Shown here piece after piece: positions 35,048 through 43,530 of a stretch of 46,869 nucleotides of DNA. The stretch is from assembly GCA_004294385.1 (NCBI GenBank), contig REAP01000013.1, positions 1 to 46,869 on the forward strand, in the 5' to 3' direction. The first letter of the stretch is position 1. Each line of letters opens with the position of its first letter. Source of the stretch: Oscillatoriales cyanobacterium (GTDB taxonomy: Bacteria; Cyanobacteriota; Cyanobacteriia; Cyanobacteriales; Microcoleaceae). The notes below the pieces were generated by a model that was not told where the DNA came from, ran no database searches, and saw nothing but the letters and a program-made list of their open reading frames with translations. The translations under genes and the position numbers were made by a program.

Positions 35048-36294
35048 CGCACACCCCCGGCTGCTACCTGCGGTTCCACCTGCTGCGGTTCAACATCAGG
35101 AAGCAGCGCCAACTGTTGAGCCTGTAACTGCGCTTTTCTGTAAGCAAAAGGGCTGCCTAGAGCTCCCAGCAACTCGCTGACTACCAACGGGCGGGGAAGT
35201 TTACCCGGATTCCGCAAGCGGCGCACCAGCCACCAACCGAACCAATTAAACATCGCAAATTTCAAAATTTCCAGGCGCGGAACAGTGCGGTTGCGATCGC
35301 ACGTCAGCAAATAAGCCCCAAAACCGCGCCCGTTATCCTGCAACTGCTTGCTCAAAGCCTTGTCGCTGCGCCGATGCAAGTGCCACACAAAAGCGCGAGG
35401 CTCGTAAACAGTGGCGTATCCCTTCGCCAGAATCCGATGAAACATCTCAATATCTCCACAACCGCGAGTCGCAGTACCCACATCGAGAGCAACATCAAAA
35501 TTACCAACTTCCGCGAAAACTTGCCGCCGGAAAGCCATATTCGCGCCCACGCCGTATTTGCTAGCCCACAGCAAATCCTGCACCGAAAGCTCGCTACCGT
35601 TGAATTTGCGGCTGTCGAGGTATTGCAACATTCCGCCGTACTTCAGTTCAAATTGCTGTTGCGCCACGGTTTCCAGTTCGGCGGCCGCCACTAAACCGCT
35701 CACTGCCATAATTTCCTCTTCTGCAAAACCCGCAGCAATACCCCGCAGCCAACCGCGATCGGGCCGCACGTCATCGTCAGTAAAAGCAATAATTTCGTGG
35801 CTAGCTTCAGCGATGCCGCGATTGCGCGCCCAGTCCAATCCTGGTCGTTCTTCTTTCACGTAGCGTACAGGTAGTCGCGCGACTAATTCAGCGGTGCTGT
35901 TGTTGGAAGGAGCGTTGTCTATGATGATGATTTCGCGATCGGGATAGTCGAGGGCGAGAATTGCTTCCAGAGCGCCTTTGAGCAAATCTGTGCGATCGCG
36001 CGTACAGATGACAACACTAATCGGTGGCAAGTCGCGATCGGTCACTGCTTCAGAAACAGCGCCGAACTCCTCTCTTAAAGTCGATCGCACCAACTCTTTG
36101 CCTAACTGATCCACAATTGTTTGCCGCACTCGATCGGCGGAAATTGTTTGTTGCCAGGGATCGTTACTAACATAAGCCCAGCCACGAGGCCGTCCCCGGT
36201 AGCAAACTAAAATGCGAACTCCTTCGTATTCTTCGAGTTGCCGAATCGGATTAATCTCTTCGGTAAACTCAATTTCCATCACTTTTATTGCCAT
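35044..36294 (-). CDS. family 2 glycosyltransferase with N-terminal shared module
   Basis: 416 residues. Residues about 20-72 (VRILVCYRGRPRGWAYV, ISADRVRQTIVDQLG) are the short module shared by the cluster. The GT-A domain starts at about 91 (ISVVICTRDRTDLL), with the DxD-type motif FTDDDVRPD near 170 and the acceptor-side HLHRRSDK near 297. Makes a glycosidic bond from a nucleotide sugar; sugar unknown. The last ~25 residues are Gln/Pro-rich. Translationally coupled to the permease. Upstream is a 170-bp gap with heptad repeats. Confidence 0.9.
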   Translation of the reverse strand: MAIKVMEIEFTEEINPIRQLEEYEGVRILVCYRGRPRGWAYVSNDPWQQTISADRVRQTIVDQLGKELVRSTLREEFGAVSEAVTDRDLPPISVVICTRDRTDLLKGALEAILALDYPDREIIIIDNAPSNNSTAELVARLPVRYVKEERPGLDWARNRGIAEASHEIIAFTDDDVRPDRGWLRGIAAGFAEEEIMAVSGLVAAAELETVAQQQFELKYGGMLQYLDSRKFNGSELSVQDLLWASKYGVGANMAFRRQVFAEVGNFDVALDVGTATRGCGDIEMFHRILAKGYATVYEPRAFVWHLHRRSDKALSKQLQDNGRGFGAYLLTCDRNRTVPRLEILKFAMFNWFGWWLVRRLRNPGKLPRPLVVSELLGALGSPFAYRKAQLQAQQLALLPDVEPQQVEPQVAAGGVR

Positions 36295-36354
36295 AACTTG
36301 CTCCTAAAAATTTTGCAGCGGGAACTCGATAAAAAGTTTTGACTTTTGACTATT

Positions 36355-36455
36355 AAGTTGGTAATTGGTAATTGGTAATTGGTAATTGGTAATTGCTAAC
36401 AATGCCCTGTTTGGCCAATGCCCTATTCCCCATGCCCAATGCCCAATTACCTAAC
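36355..36455. repeat. GGTAATT and CCCAATG heptads between glycosyltransferase genes
   Basis: About five GGTAATT units at 36358-36397 and CCCCATG/CCCAATG units at 36428-36448. The two can pair in part. No gene in this stretch. Confidence 0.8.
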
Positions 36456-36464
36456 TGAGAAAGC

Positions 36465-37745
36465 CTATATTGCCTTTTCCTCAATCTTTTCAGCAGTGCG
36501 GGGCATACCGTTAGCCCCGATCGCCCTAGCCAGAGGTTCAGCAAAATAAAGCGCCAGAATCGATCGCAAGTGAGATCCCCGCAGCGGTTCCATCGCCACT
36601 TGCGGCAAAATGTGGCCGACTCTCAGTTGGTCGTAATACAAATAAACCCCAGTCGGTCGTTCCGCGTCCAGCAGGTTTTCTGCTGCTTCCCAACCTTGGT
36701 ACAAATCGATGTTAATTTCATGTCCGCCCAAATCAGTACGGGCCGGGCCTCCTTGCATAAAACTAGAAATTGCCGATCGACTTTTGAGTTCATCAATCAC
36801 ACCCCGCAAATACCAATAACCGCGCAACTTTGCCCGCAACCACCGCCAAGTTTCCCGCATCCCCAAGCTTTCGAGCAAATCTAGGGATTTCCTGGCTCCC
36901 ATAGCCAGCAAATCCACAACCGCCGGCCAGAAAAACGCGATCGCCACCAAAATCTTTTCTATCCTAGAATAAGGAGTTTCGTAGTCTTTTATGTGCAGCA
37001 TCGGCCTGAGTTCCGGGTGTCGCTGACCGATCAAAACATCCGAGCGCCCTTCCTGACGAGAGCGGCGAAAAGAGCGATCGAGATTGTTGGTTTCGTGTTC
37101 GTAATGATAGCCCACTGCGCCCGCAGCCAGAACAAAAGATACATCAGCTTTCAGCAAGCGCAGCCCAAACTCGTAATCTTCCCCGCCGCAGTTCCCGAAA
37201 GCCACATCAAAGCCACCAAGACGAGCAAACAAATCTGCATCCAGAGAAAGGTTGCCGCTAAGCAAATCTTGGTAGTGGAACCGGTGATCCGATCGGCTCA
37301 TCTGGTAAAATTTTTCCTCCCACCAAGCCCGCACTTCTACATCAAAAAATCTGGTTCCTCCCTGCAACTTGGGCGGATAAGGGCCCATGACAGCGCAGCC
37401 CGCACGCTCATAATGAGCGCGCACATGGCTTTCCACCAGTAGTGGCATTGCTTCAATGTCATCATCTAGAAATAACAGCAATTCTCCCGTAGCAGCCGCT
37501 GCTCCGGTGTTGCGGGCGATCGCAGCACTGCGGCAATTTACCTCAATCGCGTGCAGTTTAAACGGAGCTTTGTATTCTTGTAACATTGCCAAAGTATCGT
37601 CAATGCAGCTATCTGCGACTACCGTAACTTCCATCAGGTCGATCGGATAAGTCTGCGAGTGCAAAGCTTCCATTGCTCGCCGCAGCGAAGAACTTCGGTT
37701 ATGGCTGGGAATAATGACGCTGACAGTTGGATTCTCTTGGTTCAT
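36465..37745 (-). CDS. family 2 glycosyltransferase with C-terminal shared module
   Basis: 426 residues. GT-A domain first (VSVIIPSHNRSSSLRRAME at 8-26, LFLDDDIEAMP near 91-101, CGGEDYEFGLRLL near 184-196). A helical middle region (about 250-325) follows. A C-terminal segment from about 370 (GVYLYYDQLRVGHILPQV, LRGSHLRSILALYFAEPLARAI) resembles the shared module of the cluster. Here it is at the opposite end of the protein from its neighbours. Sugar specificity unknown. Confidence 0.88.
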   Translation of the reverse strand: MNQENPTVSVIIPSHNRSSSLRRAMEALHSQTYPIDLMEVTVVADSCIDDTLAMLQEYKAPFKLHAIEVNCRSAAIARNTGAAAATGELLLFLDDDIEAMPLLVESHVRAHYERAGCAVMGPYPPKLQGGTRFFDVEVRAWWEEKFYQMSRSDHRFHYQDLLSGNLSLDADLFARLGGFDVAFGNCGGEDYEFGLRLLKADVSFVLAAGAVGYHYEHETNNLDRSFRRSRQEGRSDVLIGQRHPELRPMLHIKDYETPYSRIEKILVAIAFFWPAVVDLLAMGARKSLDLLESLGMRETWRWLRAKLRGYWYLRGVIDELKSRSAISSFMQGGPARTDLGGHEINIDLYQGWEAAENLLDAERPTGVYLYYDQLRVGHILPQVAMEPLRGSHLRSILALYFAEPLARAIGANGMPRTAEKIEEKAI

Positions 37746-37957
37746 ATTGGTTATTAGTTATTGGTTATTAGTTATTGGTTATTAGTTATTGGTTATTAGT
37801 TATTGGTTATTAGTTATTGGTTATTAGTTATTGGTTATTAGTTTCCCAATTCCCCATGCCCAATTCCCCATACCCAATTCCCCATGCCCCATGCCCCATG
37901 CCCAATTCCCCATACCCCATGCCCCATGCCCCATGCCCCATGCCCCATGCCCAATAA
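37746..37957. repeat. TTATTAGTTATTGG 14-mers and CCCAATT/CCCCATG heptads
   Basis: Seven or so copies of the 14-mer at 37748-37840, followed by about 14 heptads CCCAATT, CCCCATG, CCCCATA up to 37955. Same design as the pilD leader (14-mer part plus C-rich heptads). No gene. Confidence 0.88.
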
Positions 37958-39151
37958 CTAACTAATGACTTCTTCCTTAATTTCTTGCAACCGCTTCCTT
38001 GAAGCAAAATAAGCCATCGGGCCACTAATGCAGCCTCGCAATTGAGCCAACAGCAAATCTATCGGCACCGCATCCGGTTGCTTTCGTATTGAAGCAATTA
38101 ACTCTGGAATTTGCTTGTAACGCAGCCATGCCAAAGCTAACAGAGGCACGCTAAATTCTCTGTTGACCACAAATATCCGCGTCCAGAAAGCATAGACTCC
38201 GATGCCGTAGCATTGCAGCAACTTGAGTAACTCTTCCCAGGTACGGCGGTGGCGGTGCCAGCTCACAGCTCTCGGCTCATAGACAATGCGGTAGCCCGCC
38301 CGCAAAATTCGCGCAAACATTTCGCTGTCTGAACCGCACTTAGCCGGTGTGCCCACGCCCAAAGCTTGGTCAAAGAGTCCGATGCAGTCGATCGCACTTT
38401 TCCGCAAAGCCATACTCCCCGAAACCCCCACAGGAGCTACTATCAGCGGATTGCAGTACGCCCCGTCAAAAACTCGGCGCTCGAAGCCCTGCCCGTAGGC
38501 GCTGTAGCGCTCAAACCATTCTTGCGCTTCCGTTTCCAGTTCCAAGGGCATGATTAGCCCCGTGACACACGTAACTCGCGGATCTCTAAAATTTCGCAAA
38601 AGCGATCGCAGCCAATTCGGATCGGGTACTGCATCGTCATCTGTAAACGCTACTAATTCGTGTTTAGCTTCACGTAAAGCTCGGTTGCGGGCGGAGCTCT
38701 CCCCCGCTACGTCTTCGCGCACATAGCGGATTTTTGGGTAATTTTTGATTAATTGACTGCTGGCGTCGGTAGCCGGACAATTGTCAATTACCAAGTATTC
38801 CTGACCGTCATCTGGCATCAACATCAGCGCGTCGAGACAGCGCCGCAAATCTTCCGGGCGATCGCGCGTGCAAACCGCTACTGTGGCGATCGGCATTGCC
38901 TGCACAGGCCCGCGTTCGTCCCATTCCAGGGCTTCGTAGAACCAATTTTTCCACAAGTTATCACCCGTAGCGTCCATCAGTATTTCCCGTAATTCGTCAC
39001 CACAAATGCGACCTCCGACTACAGTAACAGTAGCTTGACCGATCGGCTTTCCGTGGAGTCTAATTAAAACCAGGGCTTTGCTGTAACGTTCCTCAATCGC
39101 AATTTCTGGCGGGAGTTTGGAGATTTCCAGGTCAAGAATAGCTGTTGCCAT
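37958..39151 (-). CDS. family 2 glycosyltransferase, tandem copy 1
   Basis: 397 residues. Shared module at about 22-80 (ALVLIRLHGKPIGQATVTVV, GDELREILMDA). GT-A domain from about 86 (ATVAVCTRDRPEDLRRCLD) with AFTDDDAVPDPNWLRSL near 168-184 and SDSEMFARILRAGYRIVYEP near 270-290. Near-duplicate of the next gene; scattered differences include the CGSDSEMF region (VGGEDCELF in the other). The differences lie close to the acceptor site, so specificities may have split. Confidence 0.92.
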   Translation of the reverse strand: MATAILDLEISKLPPEIAIEERYSKALVLIRLHGKPIGQATVTVVGGRICGDELREILMDATGDNLWKNWFYEALEWDERGPVQAMPIATVAVCTRDRPEDLRRCLDALMLMPDDGQEYLVIDNCPATDASSQLIKNYPKIRYVREDVAGESSARNRALREAKHELVAFTDDDAVPDPNWLRSLLRNFRDPRVTCVTGLIMPLELETEAQEWFERYSAYGQGFERRVFDGAYCNPLIVAPVGVSGSMALRKSAIDCIGLFDQALGVGTPAKCGSDSEMFARILRAGYRIVYEPRAVSWHRHRRTWEELLKLLQCYGIGVYAFWTRIFVVNREFSVPLLALAWLRYKQIPELIASIRKQPDAVPIDLLLAQLRGCISGPMAYFASRKRLQEIKEEVIS

Positions 39152-39403
39152 GAGTTATGAGATTGTAGATTGTAGATTGTAGATTGTAGATTTTAGGTTG
39201 CAAAAAACTAATAGATACTCAGTATTTTATCAGTATTTTAGCGGATGTATTTCAGCCAAGATTGTTGTATCGGATAGCAACTTATCAATGGCATACTTGC
39301 CGATCGTCGCTCTCGAATCAAAATATAAAGCCTCATTTTTGTAATTGCTATTATTTATTTTTACTTTCGATTACCCACTAATGTCAAGTTTTTTTTCAGA
39401 TAA
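39152..39403. repeat. intergenic part of a tandem duplication, with AGATTGT heptads
   Basis: 252 bp. Four AGATTGT units at 39161-39191. The rest corresponds to 40598-40827 (shared GTATTTTAGC, TTATTTATTTTTACTTT, ATTACCC, CTGTCAAG/ATGTCAAG landmarks), so the duplicated unit of about 1446 bp includes the upstream region and any promoter in it. No gene. Confidence 0.7.
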
Positions 39404-40597
39404 CTAACTAATGACTTCTTCTTTAATTTCTTGCAACCGCTTTCTTGAGGCAAAATAAGCCATCGGGCCGCTAATGCAGCCCCATAATTGAGCCAACAGC
39501 AAATCACTAGGAATAGAATCCGGTTGCTTTCGCACTGAAGCAATTAATTCTGGAATTTGCTTGTAACACAGCCATTCCCAAGCTAACAGAGGCACGCTAA
39601 ATTCTCTGTTGACCACAAATATCCGCGTCCAGAAAGCATAAACTCCGATTCCGTAGCCTTGGAGCGTTTTTTGCAATTCTCCCCAGGTGCGGCGGTGACA
39701 GTGCCAACTCAAAGCTCTGGGCTCGTAGACGATGCAGTAGCCCGATCGCAAAATGCGAGCAAACAATTCGCAGTCTTCCCCGCCCACAGTAGGAGTTCCC
39801 GCCCCCAAAGCTTCGTCAAAAGAGCCGATAAAGTCGATCGCACTTTTCCGCAAAGCCATACTCGCCGAAACCCCCACTGGACCTACAATCAGCGGATTGC
39901 AGTACGCCCCGTCAAAAACTCGGCGATAGAAGCCCCGCCCGTGGGGGCTGTAGCGCTCGAACCATTCTTGCGCCTCCGTTTCGAGTTCCAAGGGCATGAT
40001 TAGCCCCGTGACGCACATAACTCGCGGATCGCTGAAATTTTGCAACAGCGATCGCAGCCAATTCGGATCGGGCACCGCATCGTCATCTGTAAACGCTACG
40101 AATTCGTGTTTAGCCTCACGTAAAGCACGGTTGCGGGCGGCGCTGGAGCCTGGTACATCCTCGCGCAGATAGCGGACTGTTGGGTAATTTTTGACCAATT
40201 CACTGCTGGCGTCGGTAGCCGGACAATTGTCAATTACTAAGTATTCCTGGCCGTCATCTGGCATCACCATCAGCGCGTCAAGAGTGCGCCCCAAATCTTC
40301 CGGGCGATCGCGCGTGCAAACCGCTACTGTGGCGATCGGCATTGCCTGCACGGGCCCGCGTTCGTCCCATTCCAGGGCTTCGTAGAGCCAAATTTTCCAC
40401 AAGTTGTCACCAGCAGCATTCCTCAGTGTTTCCCGCAATTCGTCACCGACAATGCGACCTCCGATTACTGGCAAAAGAGCTTGACCGATCGGTTTTCCCT
40501 GCATTCTAATTAAAATCAAGGCTTTGCTATAACGATCCTCAACCGTAATTTCTGGCGGGAGTGTGTAGAGATCCAGGTCGAGAATAGCTGTTGCCAT
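39404..40597 (-). CDS. family 2 glycosyltransferase, tandem copy 2
   Basis: 397 residues, same length and layout as the gene at 37958: shared module at about 22-80 (ALILIRMQGKPIGQALLPVI), GT-A domain from about 86, DDDAVPDPNW near 171-180, GGEDCELFARILRSGYCIVYEP near 269-290. First gene of the minus-strand cluster. It ends in the same KRLQEIKEEVIS as its copy. Confidence 0.92.
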   Translation of the reverse strand: MATAILDLDLYTLPPEITVEDRYSKALILIRMQGKPIGQALLPVIGGRIVGDELRETLRNAAGDNLWKIWLYEALEWDERGPVQAMPIATVAVCTRDRPEDLGRTLDALMVMPDDGQEYLVIDNCPATDASSELVKNYPTVRYLREDVPGSSAARNRALREAKHEFVAFTDDDAVPDPNWLRSLLQNFSDPRVMCVTGLIMPLELETEAQEWFERYSPHGRGFYRRVFDGAYCNPLIVGPVGVSASMALRKSAIDFIGSFDEALGAGTPTVGGEDCELFARILRSGYCIVYEPRALSWHCHRRTWGELQKTLQGYGIGVYAFWTRIFVVNREFSVPLLAWEWLCYKQIPELIASVRKQPDSIPSDLLLAQLWGCISGPMAYFASRKRLQEIKEEVIS

Positions 40598-40828
40598 ATT
40601 ATTAAATGAGCAATTATTGGATTGAATTAGATTTCATATTTCAAATTTAACACTTACAAAAAAATACTCGGTATTTACCCGTATTTTAGCCGATTTATTG
40701 TTACCGACTATCTTCTAGAATATGCCTACTTATCAATGCAATTATTACCGATCGCACCGACCGAGTTAAACATAGATTTTGTTGTTGGTTTTATTTATTT
40801 TTACTTTTAATTACCCTCTACTGTCAAG

Positions 40829-40874
40829 CTTCTTCCTTCTTCCTTCTTCCTTCTTCCTTCTTCCTTCTTCCTTC
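40829..40874. repeat. TTCTTCC heptad tandem repeat
   Basis: About six and a half copies of TTCTTCC in the 381-bp gap between the divergent glycosyltransferase and MBL genes. The rest of the gap (40598-40828) is AT-rich and matches 39152-39403; no gene seen. Confidence 0.9.
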
Positions 40875-40978
40875 AACATTGCAAACATTTTCACTCGATC
40901 GCATCATAGAGTCCCAACAAACGGTTAAAATCTCCTCATGCTGCAAATTGCGTGCAAAACAGGGAACTAACCGCAGTG

Positions 40979-42619
40979 ATGGAACTCGATTGTTTACCGT
41001 ATGGCGCCGGTCACGCCAATGAAGGAGTCTGTCTGTTAGTGCGAATGGGGCCGCACCGGATTTTACTCGACTGCGGTATTCAAGATATCGCACCACTGTC
41101 AACAAGTCTCGATCGCCCAATGCCAGCCGATTTAGTCCTGTGCACCCATGCCCATTCCGACCACGCCAGAGGTTTGCTAGCACTTCACCAATCTTTCCCG
41201 CAGTTGCCCATCTATGCAAGCGTTGTCACAACCCAACTGCTACCCCTCAACTGGCCACAACAGAGTCAGTCATCAGATTTGCACTTCTGTCAATCACTAC
41301 CTTGGCAGTCGCCAGTCGAACTGCGCCGGGGACTCAGCGTCCAGTTATTCCCCTCTGGGCACTTGCCCGGAGGGGCCGCTGTACTCCTGACCTATGCTGC
41401 CCGCCACCGCACCTACAGCCTCGTTTACACCGGCGATTTTTTCCTGTCCAATTCTCGTTTAGTGGAAGGCTTGCCCCTCGGAGAACTCAGGGGACTCAAA
41501 CCGGACGTACTCATTGTAGAAGGCAGTTATGGCACTGCACGTTATCCTCATCGCCGACAACTCGAAAATCAGTTAGCAGAACGAATTCACCGGGCGATCG
41601 CCGATGGATACTCCGTACTGTTGCCCACACCGGCACTTGGTTTGGGGCAAGAACTGTTGATGTTACTTCGCAGCCACCACTTTTTCACCGGCCGCGACTT
41701 AGATATTTGGGTAGATGGCGTTGTTGCTGACGGGTGCGACGCTTATCTGGAATTACTGCCACAATTTCCCACTGCTGTCCAAAATTTTGCTCTACACCAA
41801 CCTTTATTTTGGGATGAAAGGGTCAAACCTCGCGTGCGCCGACCATCTCCTGAACAGCCACCACTGTTGGGTCAAAGTCCGTGTATTGTGATTACTGACG
41901 AAACTGCTGACTTAAATCTATACCTAGCCGATCGCACAAATCCTTGGATTGTACTTGCACCTCAAAAACCCGGATATCCTGTCCCAGAATCTCTTGTTAA
42001 ATTACAGAAATCAGGAGTCCAACTCGTCGAAACTTACTTGCTATCGGAACACTGCGACGGGCCAGGAACTACACAACTAATTCACAATTTGCGTCCCCAG
42101 CACGTAATTTTGATCCACGGTTCCCCCGCATATTTGGCAGACTTAGCCAATTTGGACGAGTTGCGAAACCGCTACCAGTTGCACACTCCAGCCACCGGAA
42201 CCGTCGTCGATTTGCCGATCGGGGAAATGTTTTTGCAACCTGCGATCGCCGAAACTAATTATGAGGGAGAACTCAGTGATTTGGGAACGGAAGTCGCGAT
42301 CAGTTTGCCACACCCGATTACAGACGATCCCCGTTGGATGGGTTTTGCTGATACCGGGTTGGTAGAAGCGCGATGGCAAGGTGAAGAACTTGTGTTGCGG
42401 GGGATTTCCCAGCGAGAATTGCTTTTTCAAGGAGGCGATCGATCGCGCACAGTCAACATCGAATGCTGTGCTAACTGCCAACACTACCGTGGCCAGCGCT
42501 GTTGGAATCAGTTATCTCCTTTGTTTGGATTTAAAGTCACTCCCGATGGCTACTGTCCCGTCTTTGATTCCATACCGGATGCAGAAATCTTCCCCTTTGA
42601 AGAAATCGACAGCCAATAG
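40979..42619 (+). CDS. MBL-fold metallohydrolase with C-terminal four-Cys motif
   Basis: 546 residues from ATG 40979. The metal site THAHSDHARG at 56-65 and further ligands in SGHLPGG and YTGDFF mark a metallo-beta-lactamase fold close to the beta-CASP nucleases (CPSF73/RNase J type). A final His motif sits near HVILIHGS. RNA or phosphodiester hydrolysis is the family expectation. Unusual is the C-terminus (about 498-530): C-x2-C-x7-C-x17-C, which could hold zinc or an Fe-S centre. A GTG 27 bases earlier is in frame but less likely as start. Confidence 0.82.
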   Translation: MELDCLPYGAGHANEGVCLLVRMGPHRILLDCGIQDIAPLSTSLDRPMPADLVLCTHAHSDHARGLLALHQSFPQLPIYASVVTTQLLPLNWPQQSQSSDLHFCQSLPWQSPVELRRGLSVQLFPSGHLPGGAAVLLTYAARHRTYSLVYTGDFFLSNSRLVEGLPLGELRGLKPDVLIVEGSYGTARYPHRRQLENQLAERIHRAIADGYSVLLPTPALGLGQELLMLLRSHHFFTGRDLDIWVDGVVADGCDAYLELLPQFPTAVQNFALHQPLFWDERVKPRVRRPSPEQPPLLGQSPCIVITDETADLNLYLADRTNPWIVLAPQKPGYPVPESLVKLQKSGVQLVETYLLSEHCDGPGTTQLIHNLRPQHVILIHGSPAYLADLANLDELRNRYQLHTPATGTVVDLPIGEMFLQPAIAETNYEGELSDLGTEVAISLPHPITDDPRWMGFADTGLVEARWQGEELVLRGISQRELLFQGGDRSRTVNIECCANCQHYRGQRCWNQLSPLFGFKVTPDGYCPVFDSIPDAEIFPFEEIDSQ

Positions 42620-42660
42620 CAGAACCTCGAAACCAGCCAGCAGAAAAAGCACACAAAAAA

Positions 42661-42697
42661 GGGAGAAAAGTTATTTTCTAATCTCCCAATTTTTATT
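42661..42697. terminator. bidirectional intrinsic terminator
   Basis: GGGAGA (42661-42666) pairs with TCTCCC (42682-42687), followed by AATTTTTATTTG and preceded by CACAAAAAA. Either strand therefore has a stem and a T run. It sits between the convergent MBL gene and the DUF6679-like gene. Confidence 0.75.
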
Positions 42698-42721
42698 TGT
42701 CCAGTAGACAAAAGTTCAAAA

Positions 42722-43027
42722 CTAATCCAAACCAGAGTCCGGATAGTGATTGCGAATTTGTTCTGCTTCTGGACAATCGTCCGAAACTAAGGGCTCGCAA
42801 GTTCTCGATATCGAAGCCAACTTCTGGGACACAGATCCAATACTTTCTAGACGCACCATTTCTTCCCAAGAGCTGAGCTCGTCTTCTTCGTCCGTTTCGT
42901 AGCGCAGCGTGACTAGATCCCCTTCAATATCTAGGATACGAGCGCGCTCTATCCAACGTTGCTGATCTCGAAGAAAAATAGAAACCTCACGAAAAGATTG
43001 CCTGTTTACAGTAACGTACTTTGGGCT
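42722..43027 (-). pseudogene. DUF6679-like gene lacking a start codon in frame
   Basis: The open frame reads REVSIFLRDQQRWIERARIL, then DIEGDLVTLRYETDEEDELS and SWEEMVRLESIGSV, ending CPEAEQIRNHYPDSGLD. This is the conserved body of the cyanobacterial DUF6679 family (function unknown). Before REV the frame runs back to a TAA at 43028-43030 with no ATG, GTG or TTG. If one base of the four A's at 42992-42995 is removed, the frame joins a GTG at 43043 and gains KVRYCKQAIF ahead of REVSIF. So there is either a one-base frameshift (mutation or sequencing error) or an unconventional start. The good codon-level conservation of the body favours a recent event. Confidence 0.65.
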
Positions 43028-43043
43028 TTACATCGGAAGGCAC

Positions 43044-43530
43044 AGTCTTATAGACTAGCCAGCTTCACGTTTTCCAAAACTTTGAAACCGATGGGAACTA
43101 CCAAATAAAATTGTACCACTAAATCTACCTACTATGCCATTTGTCTTGTCACACATTGTGCATTGGCTAAATTGTCTGTATTGACTTCTTGGGCAAAATA
43201 GACCGGAAAATCATGAATAAAGTTGCGATCGATCCAAAGCGACAGTCAAACAGCGACAATAAAAACAAACTCTGCAAGAAAATCTTGCCCGCCCGATCGC
43301 CGATTTTGGGGCTAATGATTTGACTCCCAACCAAAAACAATCATTAAATTTCACAGATTGTGATGGAAGTCACTGACAGTAGGGGGTCACTAAATGTAGA
43401 AAATGGTGGCAGCCAATAACTAGCTTCAAAGCGGGCAGCGGAATCTGTGGCGGTTAAGCTAAGAAAATTGCAGTTCCGTTCAAAACAAATTGAAGTAAAC
43501 GCGAGTCTTGCGTGTTAAGGAGGCTAATTA
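43044..43530. other. intergenic region without a recognised gene
   Basis: 487 bp between the DUF6679-like gene and the CapA-like gene. A 36-codon frame at 43213-43323 has only a weak GGAAA site and no recognisable product. The last bases contain AAGGAGG, the ribosome site of the next gene. No repeat or RNA was identified. Confidence 0.5.

Noticed and set aside
43213..43323. 36-codon open frame starting ATG in the gap before the CapA-like gene
   Set aside because: Weak GGAAA site, basic peptide without similarity or hydrophobic pattern; too little support for a gene.
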